From: Arthrobacter sp. D5-1
Lineage (GTDB): Bacteria; Actinomycetota; Actinomycetes; Actinomycetales; Micrococcaceae
Assembly: GCF_017357425.1 (NCBI RefSeq)
Contig: NZ_CP014571.1
Span: 2,728,001-2,792,000, forward strand
Reading direction: 5' to 3'
DNA length: 64,000 nucleotides
Shown here: piece after piece, positions 52,758 through 60,903 of the stretch
Position numbering within the stretch: the stretch's first letter is position 1
How the letters are laid out: each line of letters starts with the position of its first letter
The notes under the pieces: model-generated
Told to the model about the DNA's origin: nothing
Seen by the model: the letters and a program-made list of their open reading frames with translations, nothing else
The model's database searches: none
Program-made: the position numbers and the translations under genes

Positions 52758-53552
52758 TTAGCCCATCGGGTTACCCAGTGATCGCGCCAACTCCTTGAGT
52801 TCCTTGACCATCAAGGCGCCCTGCTCCTCGGAGTAGGTGGCCTTCAGCGCAGTCACCGAAAGTCCCAAACTGGGACCGTGGGCTCCATGCGTAGGGACGG
52901 GCACAGCGAGGCAGACCACACCCACCGTCGACTCCTCATCTTCGAAGGCGAACCCCTGCTTCCGGATGGCAGCTATTTGGGACTTGAGTTCCTCTGCGGT
53001 GCGAAGTGAGTTGGCAGTCATGACCGGCAGTTCCATGCCGTCAGGGAACATCGATTCAATGTCGTGATCATGCAGTTGCGCCAGCAGGGCTTTGCCAACG
53101 CTGCAAAGGGAGACCGGCATCTTGTCGCCAATATTAGAGGTCAACCTCACCGCAGGATGCCCCTCATAGCGGGCCAGGTAGATGACGTGGTCGCCGTCGA
53201 GCATGGCGATGCGCACCGTCTCACCCGAGAGGGTAGGCGCCTGCTCGCAGTATTTGTAGAACTCCTGGACCTCGTCGAGCCGGCTCAGGTAGGCGGCGCC
53301 CAGCTCCACCAGTTTCCGCCCCAAGGCAAAGTCGGCGCCCTGCCTGGTAATGAGGCGGGCTTCCTCAAGCGCCAGCAAGAGATTGGACGTGGACGATTTG
53401 GGGATGCCAAGTTCGCGGGAAAGATCACTCAGCGTCAGCCGACCCGACGGAGATCCTGCAAGCGCCTCAAGAACCGCTGCTGCGCGGGTCACGGCAGGGG
53501 CAGGCGACGAAGCACCCAGCCCCTCGGAACGGGTGGTGCGGGAATCGGCCAT
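52758..53552 (-). CDS. IclR family transcriptional regulator
   Basis: The 264-residue protein has an N-terminal winged helix (LTLSDLSRELGIPKSSTSNLLLALEEARLI near residues 39-68) and a C-terminal IclR effector domain (MPVSLCSVGKALLAQL near 145, GVVCLAVPVPTHG near 210). IclR proteins sense small carboxylic acids. Its place behind the transporter makes it a second candidate regulator of this cluster. GGAGAATC precedes the ATG. Confidence 0.92.
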   Translation of the reverse strand: MADSRTTRSEGLGASSPAPAVTRAAAVLEALAGSPSGRLTLSDLSRELGIPKSSTSNLLLALEEARLITRQGADFALGRKLVELGAAYLSRLDEVQEFYKYCEQAPTLSGETVRIAMLDGDHVIYLARYEGHPAVRLTSNIGDKMPVSLCSVGKALLAQLHDHDIESMFPDGMELPVMTANSLRTAEELKSQIAAIRKQGFAFEDEESTVGVVCLAVPVPTHGAHGPSLGLSVTALKATYSEEQGALMVKELKELARSLGNPMG

Positions 53553-53604
53553 GATTCTCCTTTGTCAGAACTCTCTCATCGCGTTCATTCAGCTGAACAC
53601 TTCC

Positions 53605-53614
53605 CATCATAGTG
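53605..53614. promoter_or_regulatory. cluster motif, site 3 (partial)
   Basis: CATCATAGTG is the inverse of CACTATGATG in site 2. It lies 53-62 bases upstream of the IclR start, next to a TTCAGCTGAA palindrome at 53588-53597. Confidence 0.4.
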
Positions 53615-53725
53615 TGTCGCCCTGCTGCCACCATGAGGCAAGACCCAACCGGTTCTTCGACACGTTCCTGCCGCTTGGCATGCTCAGCTTTCCAAACCGA
53701 AAAGTTCTCTGTATATTCATTTTCG

Positions 53726-53770
53726 AGCTCTCCACCGCGGCATCCCCCAATAGTCGCGGTGGAGAGCTCA
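53726..53770. terminator. long hairpin between convergent or tandem units
   Basis: A perfect 15-bp stem (53726-53740 with 53756-53770) with a 15-base loop lies 17 bases after the stop of the 54078 gene on the minus strand. No T-run follows. Confidence 0.6.
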
Positions 53771-53787
53771 TCCATTTCCCGGGGAAC

Positions 53788-54078
53788 CTAGGCCGCGGCC
53801 ACTTCTTCGCCCCTGAGGCACCAACCTCCTCCGGCACCGTCCCGCATTAGCTCCCACGTAGCAATGCCGGACCGGATATTGCTTCCCAAGCGAACCTGAA
53901 CCTGCCAGATCTCCACATCAACGCGGCCTTGCCCCCTCGGCATTCGCCGTGACTGCTCCCACCATGGGACGCGCTCAAACCAACGCACAGGCTCGACCAC
54001 GATCCGCCATTCCCGATTGCCCCTCACCACCACCGCGGGCGTGCCCTGCGTGCTGCTGCGGATATATACGTGCTCCAT
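53788..54078 (-). CDS. small hypothetical protein (DUF6504-like)
   Basis: The 96-residue protein is rich in Trp and Arg (REWRIVVEPVRWFERVPWW, DVEIWQVQVRLG, ATWELMRDGAGGGWCLRG), suggesting a small beta-rich domain. It resembles short actinobacterial proteins I recall as DUF6504, without certainty. AGGA lies about 9 bases before the ATG at 54078. The function is unknown. Confidence 0.6.
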   Translation of the reverse strand: MEHVYIRSSTQGTPAVVVRGNREWRIVVEPVRWFERVPWWEQSRRMPRGQGRVDVEIWQVQVRLGSNIRSGIATWELMRDGAGGGWCLRGEEVAAA

Positions 54079-54141
54079 GGAGAAAAATCCTAGAAGCCGG
54101 CCCTGACATTAAAGGGTTGTGGAGAACGTGGCCTTCGCGCG

Positions 54142-54187
54142 AAAAAACCCCGCCACTGCCAGCCAAAGGCTTGGAGTGACGGGGTTT
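54142..54187 (-). terminator. terminator of tRNA-Val
   Basis: On the minus strand AAACCCCG pairs with CGGGGTTT, with inner CACT/AGTG and AAGCC/GGCT helices, and TTTTTT follows. Confidence 0.8.
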
Positions 54188-54194
54188 CCATCGG

Positions 54195-54267
54195 TGGGTC
54201 CTACCGGGATCGAACCGATGACATCCACGGTGTAAACGTGGCGCTCTACCAGCTGAGCTAAAGACCC
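54195..54267 (-). tRNA. tRNA-Val (TAC)
   Basis: The minus strand folds with acceptor GGGTCTT / AGGACCC, anticodon loop TTTACAC (anticodon TAC) and T-arm GGTTCGATCCC. The discriminator is A and CCA is not encoded. A TAGAGT at 54317-54312 may be the -10 box. Confidence 0.97.
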
Positions 54268-54322
54268 ATTGTGCGGTTTCAGTGCCTCAGCGCTTCAACC
54301 AACGAACAACGACTCTACATGA

Positions 54323-55279
54323 TCAATCGGGAGAAACACCAATCGGCGGATTCGCGCCTGGAAGATCCGGCAAATTCCGTGCCAAATAGTCCAAGGCGCC
54401 GCTGACTCCGAGCTCGAGTTTCAGGGTGGCATAGCTGTCACCCCGGGTGGCTCCCCGATTGATGATGACTACCGGCTTTTCGGCCTTGGCAGCGTGGCGC
54501 ACGAAGCGCAGCCCGCTCTGCACGGTCAGCGACGAGCCTGCTACGAGGAGTGCCTCCGCTTGATCAACCATGGCGTAGGCGCGCTCAACGCGGTCCTTGG
54601 GAACGTTTTCGCCGAAATAGACGAAGTCGGGCTTAAGTATCCCTCCGCACCTGGGACACACCGCCATGATGAACGAGGTGATGAGCTCCGGATCCTCAAC
54701 CGTTGCATCAGCATCCGGAGCCATTTCCACGAGCCCGGACTCCAGGGCGGCTTCAAGGAACCCTGGATTGATCTCCTCAAGGATCGCTGCAATGAGCCGC
54801 CTGCTGAATATATGGCGGTTCTCCAGACAGACCACCTGGTCAAAGCGCCCGTGCAAATCCACCACATTGACGCTGCCGGCGTCCTCGTGGAGCCTGTCGA
54901 CGTTCTGAGTGATGAGGCCGGACAGGAGGCCCCGGCGCTCCATCAGCGCGACCGCGGCGTGTCCGGCGTTGGGGTCGGCATGCCTCAAGTGGGACCACCC
55001 AAGATGATTCCGGGCCCAATAGCGCCTGCGGTTGGCCTCGCTGCCGATGAACTCCTGGAAGGTCATGGGATTCCGGGGTGCAGAACCTGGCCCTCGATAA
55101 TCCGGAATACCGGAGTCGGTGCTGAGTCCGGCGCCCGTCAGCACCGCCAGACGCTTTCCACCCATGGCCTCTACAGCCTTCCTGACTGACAGAAGCTCAT
55201 CGGGATCAAGCTGCGCCGCCGGCGCAGGAGCCATGCTGGCAAAACCAGTCATTCCCACGCCGGGCCGGCCGGCACTCAT
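54323..55279 (-). CDS. Sir2-family NAD-dependent deacylase (sirtuin), one zinc cysteine missing
   Basis: Sirtuins remove acyl groups from lysine using NAD+. The 318-residue protein has GAGLSTDSGIPDYRG near residue 50, TQNVDRLHEDAG near 125, the catalytic histidine in DLHGRF near 142, and GSSLTVQSG near 249. The distal zinc pair CPRC is present, but the first pair reads CLEN, so one of four zinc ligands is replaced by asparagine; a histidine follows two residues later. Its ATG overlaps the ahpE stop in ATGA. Confidence 0.88.
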   Translation of the reverse strand: MSAGRPGVGMTGFASMAPAPAAQLDPDELLSVRKAVEAMGGKRLAVLTGAGLSTDSGIPDYRGPGSAPRNPMTFQEFIGSEANRRRYWARNHLGWSHLRHADPNAGHAAVALMERRGLLSGLITQNVDRLHEDAGSVNVVDLHGRFDQVVCLENRHIFSRRLIAAILEEINPGFLEAALESGLVEMAPDADATVEDPELITSFIMAVCPRCGGILKPDFVYFGENVPKDRVERAYAMVDQAEALLVAGSSLTVQSGLRFVRHAAKAEKPVVIINRGATRGDSYATLKLELGVSGALDYLARNLPDLPGANPPIGVSPD

Positions 55280-55779
55280 GCTTGCTGCTGATCGAGCGCC
55301 GTGAGCGCGAGGCGGTATTCAGCCAAGTCCCTCGCTTGTCCACGTGGATTGACGACGACGTACCGGATGATCCCCGCGGCGTCGATGATGAACGTTCCCC
55401 GCAGAGCCATACCACTGACGTCGTCGAAAACCCCATAGGACCTTGCCACCGCCCCATGGGGCCAAAAATCGGCCAGGAGGTCAAATCCATAGCTTTCCTG
55501 GTGGGCGTAAGCGCGCAGGGTGAATTTACTGTCCACGGAGACCGCAAGTACCACGGCGTTCGAATCCTCGAACGCCGAAATGTTGTCGCGAATCTCACAG
55601 AGTTCACCGGTGCAGATCCCGGAGAACGCGAAGGGGTAGAACACCACAACTACGTTGCGGCCCCGGTAATCCGACAGGCGGACAGGCTCGCCAAACTGGT
55701 TTACGAGCTCAAAGTCCGGCGCAGTTTGGCCCGGCTGCGGTACAACCGCAGGCGCCGGCGCCAGTCGGACATCGGTCAC
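55276..55779 (-). CDS. ahpE: peroxiredoxin, AhpE type
   Basis: AhpE reduces peroxides and peroxynitrite. The 167-residue protein has the peroxidatic Cys56 in YPFAFSGICTGEL and an extra Cys61 five residues later that could act as a resolving thiol. SDFWPHGAV-like DFWPHGAVA and RGTFIID match M. tuberculosis AhpE. The start is GTG at 55779, overlapping the DUF3052 stop in GTGA. The DUF3052-ahpE order is the same as in mycobacteria. Confidence 0.92.
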   Translation of the reverse strand: MTDVRLAPAPAVVPQPGQTAPDFELVNQFGEPVRLSDYRGRNVVVVFYPFAFSGICTGELCEIRDNISAFEDSNAVVLAVSVDSKFTLRAYAHQESYGFDLLADFWPHGAVARSYGVFDDVSGMALRGTFIIDAAGIIRYVVVNPRGQARDLAEYRLALTALDQQQA

Positions 55780-56195
55780 TTGTTCTTCTTCGGCACCAGT
55801 CGGGTGGCGCTCCAGTCTTTCGACACCCCGGCAGAGGTGGTGAGGTGCAACCCGGACGTGGGGGCCGCATCCTGGATATCAGCCGGAGAAACATAGTTGT
55901 CACGGCCTGACTTAGGGGTCATCACCCAGACAACTCCGCCTTCCTTCAGCGTGGTGAGCGAATCCATGAGGGCATCAACAAGATCGCCGTCGCCATCCCG
56001 CCACCAAAAGACAACGGCATCTACTACGTCGTGGTCGTCTTCATCCAACAGCTCAGAGCCCGTCACATCTTCAACGTCATCACGCAAGTCGAAGTCGACG
56101 TCGTCGTCGTAGCCGCGCTCCTGAATCAGATCCCCATCTTTGAAACCCATTCGTTCCGCCACATTTACCGATGTGGCGGCGTCGGCCTCGCTCAC
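55776..56195 (-). CDS. DUF3052 family protein
   Basis: This 139-residue acidic protein contains NVAERMGFKDGDLIQERGYDDDVD and VDAVVFWWRDGDGDLVDALMDSL, then VVWVMTPKSGRDNYVSPADIQ, the core of a family found only in Actinobacteria and usually next to aceE. The function is unknown. I chose GTG 56195 because AAAGGAGG lies just upstream; ATG 56222 is possible. It is the first gene of the leftward DUF3052-ahpE-sirtuin operon and diverges from aceE. Confidence 0.9.
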   Translation of the reverse strand: MSEADAATSVNVAERMGFKDGDLIQERGYDDDVDFDLRDDVEDVTGSELLDEDDHDVVDAVVFWWRDGDGDLVDALMDSLTTLKEGGVVWVMTPKSGRDNYVSPADIQDAAPTSGLHLTTSAGVSKDWSATRLVPKKNK

Positions 56196-56603
56196 GTTTC
56201 CTCCTTTTGAAGTGACTTCCATTACTAACAGCCAACACCCTTTGGGCGTGTGCTTCAAGCCATTGTCCCTGCCACGGGCCACATTCCGCATTCCCCGGGG
56301 TGTTTCGGGGCTGTGACACTCACGTGCTTTCCGTCACGCAGGCCGGCGGGGTGTGACATACAACGCCCTTCAGGGCCCACGGCTACGCATCCCAGCGCAG
56401 TGAAAGCTAGAGTGGCCATGAGCGCTCTGGCTGCAGGGCGATCGCCCCGCAGAATTCTACTGGGCAGCCAAGCGCTCACAAGACCTGCCCGGCGCATCCG
56501 ACCGGGCTGTTGAAACCGAAATGTCGCACACGACGCGTTCACGACGGGCAGTTACCCTGCCAGACCTGAGGCGCCGATGCATGCGCCTAAAGGAAGGTTG
56601 GAC
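56196..56603. other. 408-bp divergent control region between DUF3052 and aceE
   Basis: It contains CRP/GlxR-like half sites (TGTGACACTCACG near 56315 and GTGTGACAT near 56351), a TAGAGT -10 candidate at 56408-56413 and a TACCCT at about 56554, either of which could drive aceE. A 31-codon frame from ATG 56418 has no supporting feature. No other gene is seen. Confidence 0.4.
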
Positions 56604-59366
56604 GTGGCTGCAGGAGAAGAGACCTCACACATCCTCAGCGGGTTGACTGCCCAGCTGCCTGATCGTGATCCGGAAGAGACCGCGGAGTGGATTGAGTCCC
56701 TTGATGCGTTGATCGCGGAGCAGGGTACCGAGCGTGCCCAGTACATTATGCGTTCGTTGCTTCAGCGTGCCGGCGCGAGGTCGGTGGGTGTGCCGATGGT
56801 GACGACCACTGATTATGTGAACACGATCCCGGTGGACCAGGAAGCGCCGTTCCCGGGGAACGAGGAGTTCGAGCGCCGGTATCGTGCGTACATGCGGTGG
56901 AATGCCGCGGTCATGGTCCACCGTGCGCAGCGTTCCGATATTGGTGTGGGCGGGCATATTTCCACCTATGCCGGGGCCGCGACGTTGTATGAGGTGGGGT
57001 TCAACCACTTCTTCCGCGGCAAGGACCACCCCTCCGGCGGGGACCAGGTGTTCTTCCAGGGCCATGCTTCCCCTGGCATGTACGCCCGGGCGTTCATGGA
57101 AGGCCGTCTGACCGAGGAGGATTTGGACGGGTTCCGTCAGGAGAAGTCCAAGGCCGGCCATGCGTTGTCTTCGTACCCGCACCCGCGCCTGATGCCGGAT
57201 TTCTGGGAGTTCCCGACCGTGTCGATGGGTATCGGCCCGATGAACGCGATCTACCAGGCCCAGTCCAACCGGTACCTGCAGAACCGTGGCATCAAAGACA
57301 CCTCGGACCAGCAGGTCTGGGCGTTCCTCGGTGACGGGGAAATGGACGAGCCCGAGTCCCGTGGTTTGCTCCAGCTCGCCGCGAACGAGAACCTGGACAA
57401 CCTGAACTTCGTGATCAACTGCAACCTCCAGCGCCTGGACGGACCGGTCCGCGGCAACGGCAAAATCATGCAGGAACTCGAAGCGTTCTTCCGCGGTGCG
57501 GGCTGGAACGTGATCAAGGTCGTTTGGGGCCGGGAATGGGATTCCCTGCTGGAAGCAGACCAGGACGGGGCGTTGGTGAAAATCATGAACGAAACCCCCG
57601 ATGGTGACTACCAAACCTACAAAGCCGAGTCCGGCGGGTTCGTGAGGGAACACTTCTTCGGCAAATCCCCGCAGACCAAGGACATGGTCGCGGATTTGGA
57701 CGACGAACAGATCTGGGGCCTCAAACGCGGCGGCCACGACTACCGCAAGGTCTACGCCGCGTACAAGGCCGCGACCGAGTTCAAGGGCAAACCCACCGTG
57801 ATCCTGGCCAAAACGGTCAAGGGCTACGGACTGGGCCCGCACTTCGAAGGCCGCAACGCCACCCACCAGATGAAGAAACTGACCATGGAAGACCTCAAAG
57901 CCTTCCGTGACCACCTCCGCATCCCCATCAGCGATGACCAACTCGACGCTGACCTCTACCGGCCCCCGTACTACCACCCCGGCATGGACGCCCCCGAAAT
58001 CAAGTACCTCATGGAACGCCGGGCCGAGCTCGGCGGGTTCGTCCCCGAACGCCGCCGCAAACACACCGAGGTCACCTTGCCCGACGCGAAGTCCTACGAC
58101 GTGGCCAAGCGCGGATCCGGGAAACAACAAGCCGCCACCACCATGGCCTTCGTCCGTTTGCTCAAGGACCTGATGCGGGACAAGAACTTCGGCGCCCGGT
58201 TTGTGCCCGTCGTCCCGGACGAATCCCGGACCTTCGGGATGGACGCGTTCTTCCCGACCGCGAAAATCTACAACCCCAAAGGCCAGAACTACCTCTCCGT
58301 GGACCGCGACCTCGTCCTGGCCTACAAAGAATCCCCCGCCGGACAACTGATCCACCCCGGCATCAACGAAGCCGGCGCCGTCGCAGCCTTCACCGCCGCC
58401 GGGACCGCCTACGCCACCCACGGCGAACCCCTCGTCCCGATCTACGTGTTCTACTCCATGTTCGGCTTCCAACGCACCGGCGACTCCTTCTGGGCCGCAG
58501 CCGACCAAATGACCCGCGGCTTCATCATCGGCGCCACCGCAGGACGGACCACCCTCACCGGCGAAGGACTCCAACACGCCGACGGACACTCCCCCCTCCT
58601 GGCCTCCACCAACCCCGCCGTGAAAACCTACGACCCCGCCTACGGCTACGAAATCGGCCACATCATCCGCCACGGCCTCGAAGAAATGTACGGCGAGGCC
58701 TCCGAGGACCACAACGTGATGTACTACCTCACCGTCTACAACGAGCCCATCACCCAACCCGCGGAACCAGAAAACCTGGACATCAACGGACTCCTCAAAG
58801 GCATCTACAAACTCGCAGACGCCCCCACCGCGGACGGCACCAACACAGCGAACCGCCCCACCGCGAACATCCTCGCCTCCGGCGTGTCCGTGCCCTGGGC
58901 CCTCGAAGCCCAACGGATCCTCGCCGAAGACTGGAACGTCGCCGCCGAAGTCTGGTCCGTGACCTCCTGGAACGAACTCCGACGCGACGGACTCGCCGCC
59001 GAAGAACACGCCTTCCTCAACCCCGGCCAACCCGCCCGCACCCCGTTCATCACCGAACAACTCGCCGGCCACACCGGACCCGTCATCGCCGTCACCGACT
59101 ACATGAAAGCCGTCCCCGACCAAATCCGCCAATTCATCCCCAACGACTTCGCCTCCCTCGGAGCAGACGGCTTCGGCTTCTCCGACACCCGCCAAGCCGC
59201 ACGCCGCTACTTCAAAAACGACACCCACTCCATCGTCGCCAAAACCCTCCAACTCCTTGCCGCCAAGGGAGAAGTTGAAGAAGGTGCCTTGGAGAAGGCC
59301 ATCGAGAAGTACCGGCTCCTGGATGTGAATGCCGGCACCACCGGCGGAGCAGGCGGAGACGCCTAA
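56604..59366 (+). CDS. aceE: pyruvate dehydrogenase E1 component, homodimeric
   Basis: AceE decarboxylates pyruvate with thiamine diphosphate and passes the acetyl group to the E2 lipoyl domain. The 920-residue protein has the ThDP motif [10 protein letters not shown]...NFVINCN near residues 240-270 and the E1 signatures [22 protein letters not shown] and [16 protein letters not shown] chose GTG 56604 because GGAAGG lies 6 bases upstream; the ATG 9 codons earlier lacks a site. Codon choice shifts along the gene: Gln is CAG in the first third and CAA in the last third. Confidence 0.96.
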   Translation: MAAGEETSHILSGLTAQLPDRDPEETAEWIESLDALIAEQGTERAQYIMRSLLQRAGARSVGVPMVTTTDYVNTIPVDQEAPFPGNEEFERRYRAYMRWNAAVMVHRAQRSDIGVGGHISTYAGAATLYEVGFNHFFRGKDHPSGGDQVFFQGHASPGMYARAFMEGRLTEEDLDGFRQEKSKAGHALSSYPHPRLMPDFWEFPTVSMGIGPMNAIYQAQSNRYLQNRGIKDTSDQQVWAFLGDGEMDEPESRGLLQLAANENLDNLNFVINCNLQRLDGPVRGNGKIMQELEAFFRGAGWNVIKVVWGREWDSLLEADQDGALVKIMNETPDGDYQTYKAESGGFVREHFFGKSPQTKDMVADLDDEQIWGLKRGGHDYRKVYAAYKAATEFKGKPTVILAKTVKGYGLGPHFEGRNATHQMKKLTMEDLKAFRDHLRIPISDDQLDADLYRPPYYHPGMDAPEIKYLMERRAELGGFVPERRRKHTEVTLPDAKSYDVAKRGSGKQQAATTMAFVRLLKDLMRDKNFGARFVPVVPDESRTFGMDAFFPTAKIYNPKGQNYLSVDRDLVLAYKESPAGQLIHPGINEAGAVAAFTAAGTAYATHGEPLVPIYVFYSMFGFQRTGDSFWAAADQMTRGFIIGATAGRTTLTGEGLQHADGHSPLLASTNPAVKTYDPAYGYEIGHIIRHGLEEMYGEASEDHNVMYYLTVYNEPITQPAEPENLDINGLLKGIYKLADAPTADGTNTANRPTANILASGVSVPWALEAQRILAEDWNVAAEVWSVTSWNELRRDGLAAEEHAFLNPGQPARTPFITEQLAGHTGPVIAVTDYMKAVPDQIRQFIPNDFASLGADGFGFSDTRQAARRYFKNDTHSIVAKTLQLLAAKGEVEEGALEKAIEKYRLLDVNAGTTGGAGGDA

Positions 59367-59427
59367 CAACCGCAGGAAAACCCTCGGACGCAGTCCGGTA
59401 CCAAGGGCCACTCCAGCACCCAACGAA

Positions 59428-59461
59428 ACGGCGGCTTCCACCGAAAGGTGGCGGCCGCCGT
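59428..59461 (+). terminator. terminator of aceE
   Basis: ACGGCGGC-TTCCACC pairs with GGTGG-CG-GCCGCCGT around a GAAA loop. The tail CGTGGTTT is weak in T. Confidence 0.65.
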
Positions 59462-59558
59462 CGTGGTTTAACCGTGGGGGAAGAGTCTCCAGGTCATGTG
59501 AGCAGCAACAACACAAGTTGTAGCCTTCTCACAAATGGAGCTTGCCCGGGATGGGCCG

Positions 59559-59564
59559 TATGCT
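59559..59564 (+). promoter_or_regulatory. -10 element, leaderless promoter of the PucR-family regulator
   Basis: TATGCT ends 6 bases before the ATG at 59571. Confidence 0.5.
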
Positions 59565-59570
59565 CGTTCC

Positions 59571-60815
59571 ATGGCAGAGCCGAGCAAAACCACCACCAAG
59601 CGCAAGGCAGCAACCCAGGCATTGTCGCCTGAAAAGGCCGAAACTCTGCGTCAACTCCGTGCCAATGTGGGCCAACTGTCCACCAGCACCATGCGCCAAC
59701 TCGAGAAGTCCCTGCCCTGGTACAGCCGTTTGAGCTCCGATGAGCGCTCGGCGCTGGGGCTCGTGGCACAGAACGGCATCGCGGCATTCGTGACCTGGTA
59801 CGAACGGCCGAGCTCACCGTCATGGATTCTCACGGACGTGTTCGGCAACGCCCCCACGGAACTGACCCGATCCATCAGCCTGCAAAAAGCCCTGCAGCTG
59901 ATCCGCATCGTCGTGGAGGTGGTGGAAGACCAGGTACCGGTGATCGCGCCGGAATCGGATCAGCCCTCACTTCGCGAAGCGGTCCTCCGGTATTCGCGGG
60001 AAGTGGCCTTCGCGGCTGCGGACGTCTACGCCCGGGCCGCCGAGTCCCGCGGCTCCTGGGATACCCGCCTGGAAGCACTGATTGTGGATGCCATCCTTCG
60101 CGGTGAGAACACGGATGCTTTGCGGTCCCGGATCGCAGCCCTTGGCTGGAAAGCCCAGGAGCGCTTCACGGTGATGGTGGGGAATTCGCCGTCGGAACCA
60201 AGCGCCAGCTATGTCAGCGAGCTCCGCCGGACTGCCGGGCGTTTCGCCGAGGACGCCCTGGTGGGAATCCAGGGTGACCGGCTCATCCTGATCCTTGGTG
60301 GTGTCCAGGACCGCGACACCGCATACCTCAAACTCAGCGAACTTTTTGCGCCGGGCGCAGTGGTCTATGGGCCCGAGGCCGGGTCTTTGTTGGAGGCCAG
60401 CAGCTCGGCCCAGGCAGCATTCGCGGGTCTCACTGCCGCCCGCGCATGGCCTTCCGCTCCACGTCCAGTTGCCGCCGACGACCTGCTTCCGGAGCGTGTT
60501 GTCTCCGGTGATGACGCAGCCCGCAGGTCCTTGATCAAGAACATCTACCGGCCGCTGCTTGCCGCCTCCAACGGGTTGGTGGAGACTCTGGGAACCTACC
60601 TGGAGCTGGGGCATTCACTGGAAGCAACGGCACGCGAACTGTTCGTCCATGCCAACACAGTGCGCTACCGTTTGAAGCGTGTCTGCGACGTAACGGGCTG
60701 GGATCCGCTCCTCCCAAGGGAAGCTTTCGTCCTCCAAACCGCCCTGGTGGTAGGCCGGCTTTCAGCGCAACCGAAAGCCGCTCCCGAACGTCATACGTCG
60801 CGTTCACAGAACTGA
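59571..60815 (+). CDS. fasR: PucR/CdaR-family transcriptional regulator, FasR-like
   Basis: The 414-residue protein has an N-terminal helical domain, a GGDEF-like middle domain, and a C-terminal PucR-type helix-turn-helix (YLELGHSLEATARELFVHANTVRYRLKRVCDVTG near residues 343-376). In Streptomyces the PucR-type FasR next to fabD activates the fabDHPF operon, and M. tuberculosis has a similar gene between aceE and fabD. By position and type this is the likely fab activator. The start is leaderless. Confidence 0.85.
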   Translation: MAEPSKTTTKRKAATQALSPEKAETLRQLRANVGQLSTSTMRQLEKSLPWYSRLSSDERSALGLVAQNGIAAFVTWYERPSSPSWILTDVFGNAPTELTRSISLQKALQLIRIVVEVVEDQVPVIAPESDQPSLREAVLRYSREVAFAAADVYARAAESRGSWDTRLEALIVDAILRGENTDALRSRIAALGWKAQERFTVMVGNSPSEPSASYVSELRRTAGRFAEDALVGIQGDRLILILGGVQDRDTAYLKLSELFAPGAVVYGPEAGSLLEASSSAQAAFAGLTAARAWPSAPRPVAADDLLPERVVSGDDAARRSLIKNIYRPLLAASNGLVETLGTYLELGHSLEATARELFVHANTVRYRLKRVCDVTGWDPLLPREAFVLQTALVVGRLSAQPKAAPERHTSRSQN

Positions 60816-60819
60816 ACCG

Positions 60820-60836
60820 TTGTAGACTTCCTACAA
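60820..60836. promoter_or_regulatory. fabD promoter -10 box inside a perfect inverted repeat
   Basis: TTGTAG-N5-CTACAA (60820-60836) covers the -10 box TAGACT (60823-60828) that lies about 76 bases before fabD. A second repeat, GGTGT-N6-ACACC, follows at about 60854-60869. Either could be a binding site for the PucR-type regulator or another fatty-acid regulator. Confidence 0.5.
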
Positions 60837-60903
60837 ACTGACCCAGTGAGCTTGGTGTACCAAAACACCAGTGGATCACGTGGCAATTTGGAAAGCTGGA
60901 TAC

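Noticed and set aside
56418-56513. A 31-codon frame upstream of aceE as a leader peptide
   Set aside because: The TAGAGT to ATG distance is 4 bases rather than 6-7, there is no ribosome-binding site, and the Arg-rich content has no attenuation logic such as a run of one amino acid before a terminator.
56625-59516. A 963-codon open frame antisense to aceE
   Set aside because: aceE has clear family motifs and a ribosome-binding site. The antisense frame arises from the extreme codon bias of aceE, its translation is Gly/Val-rich without domain motifs, and it has no start signal.
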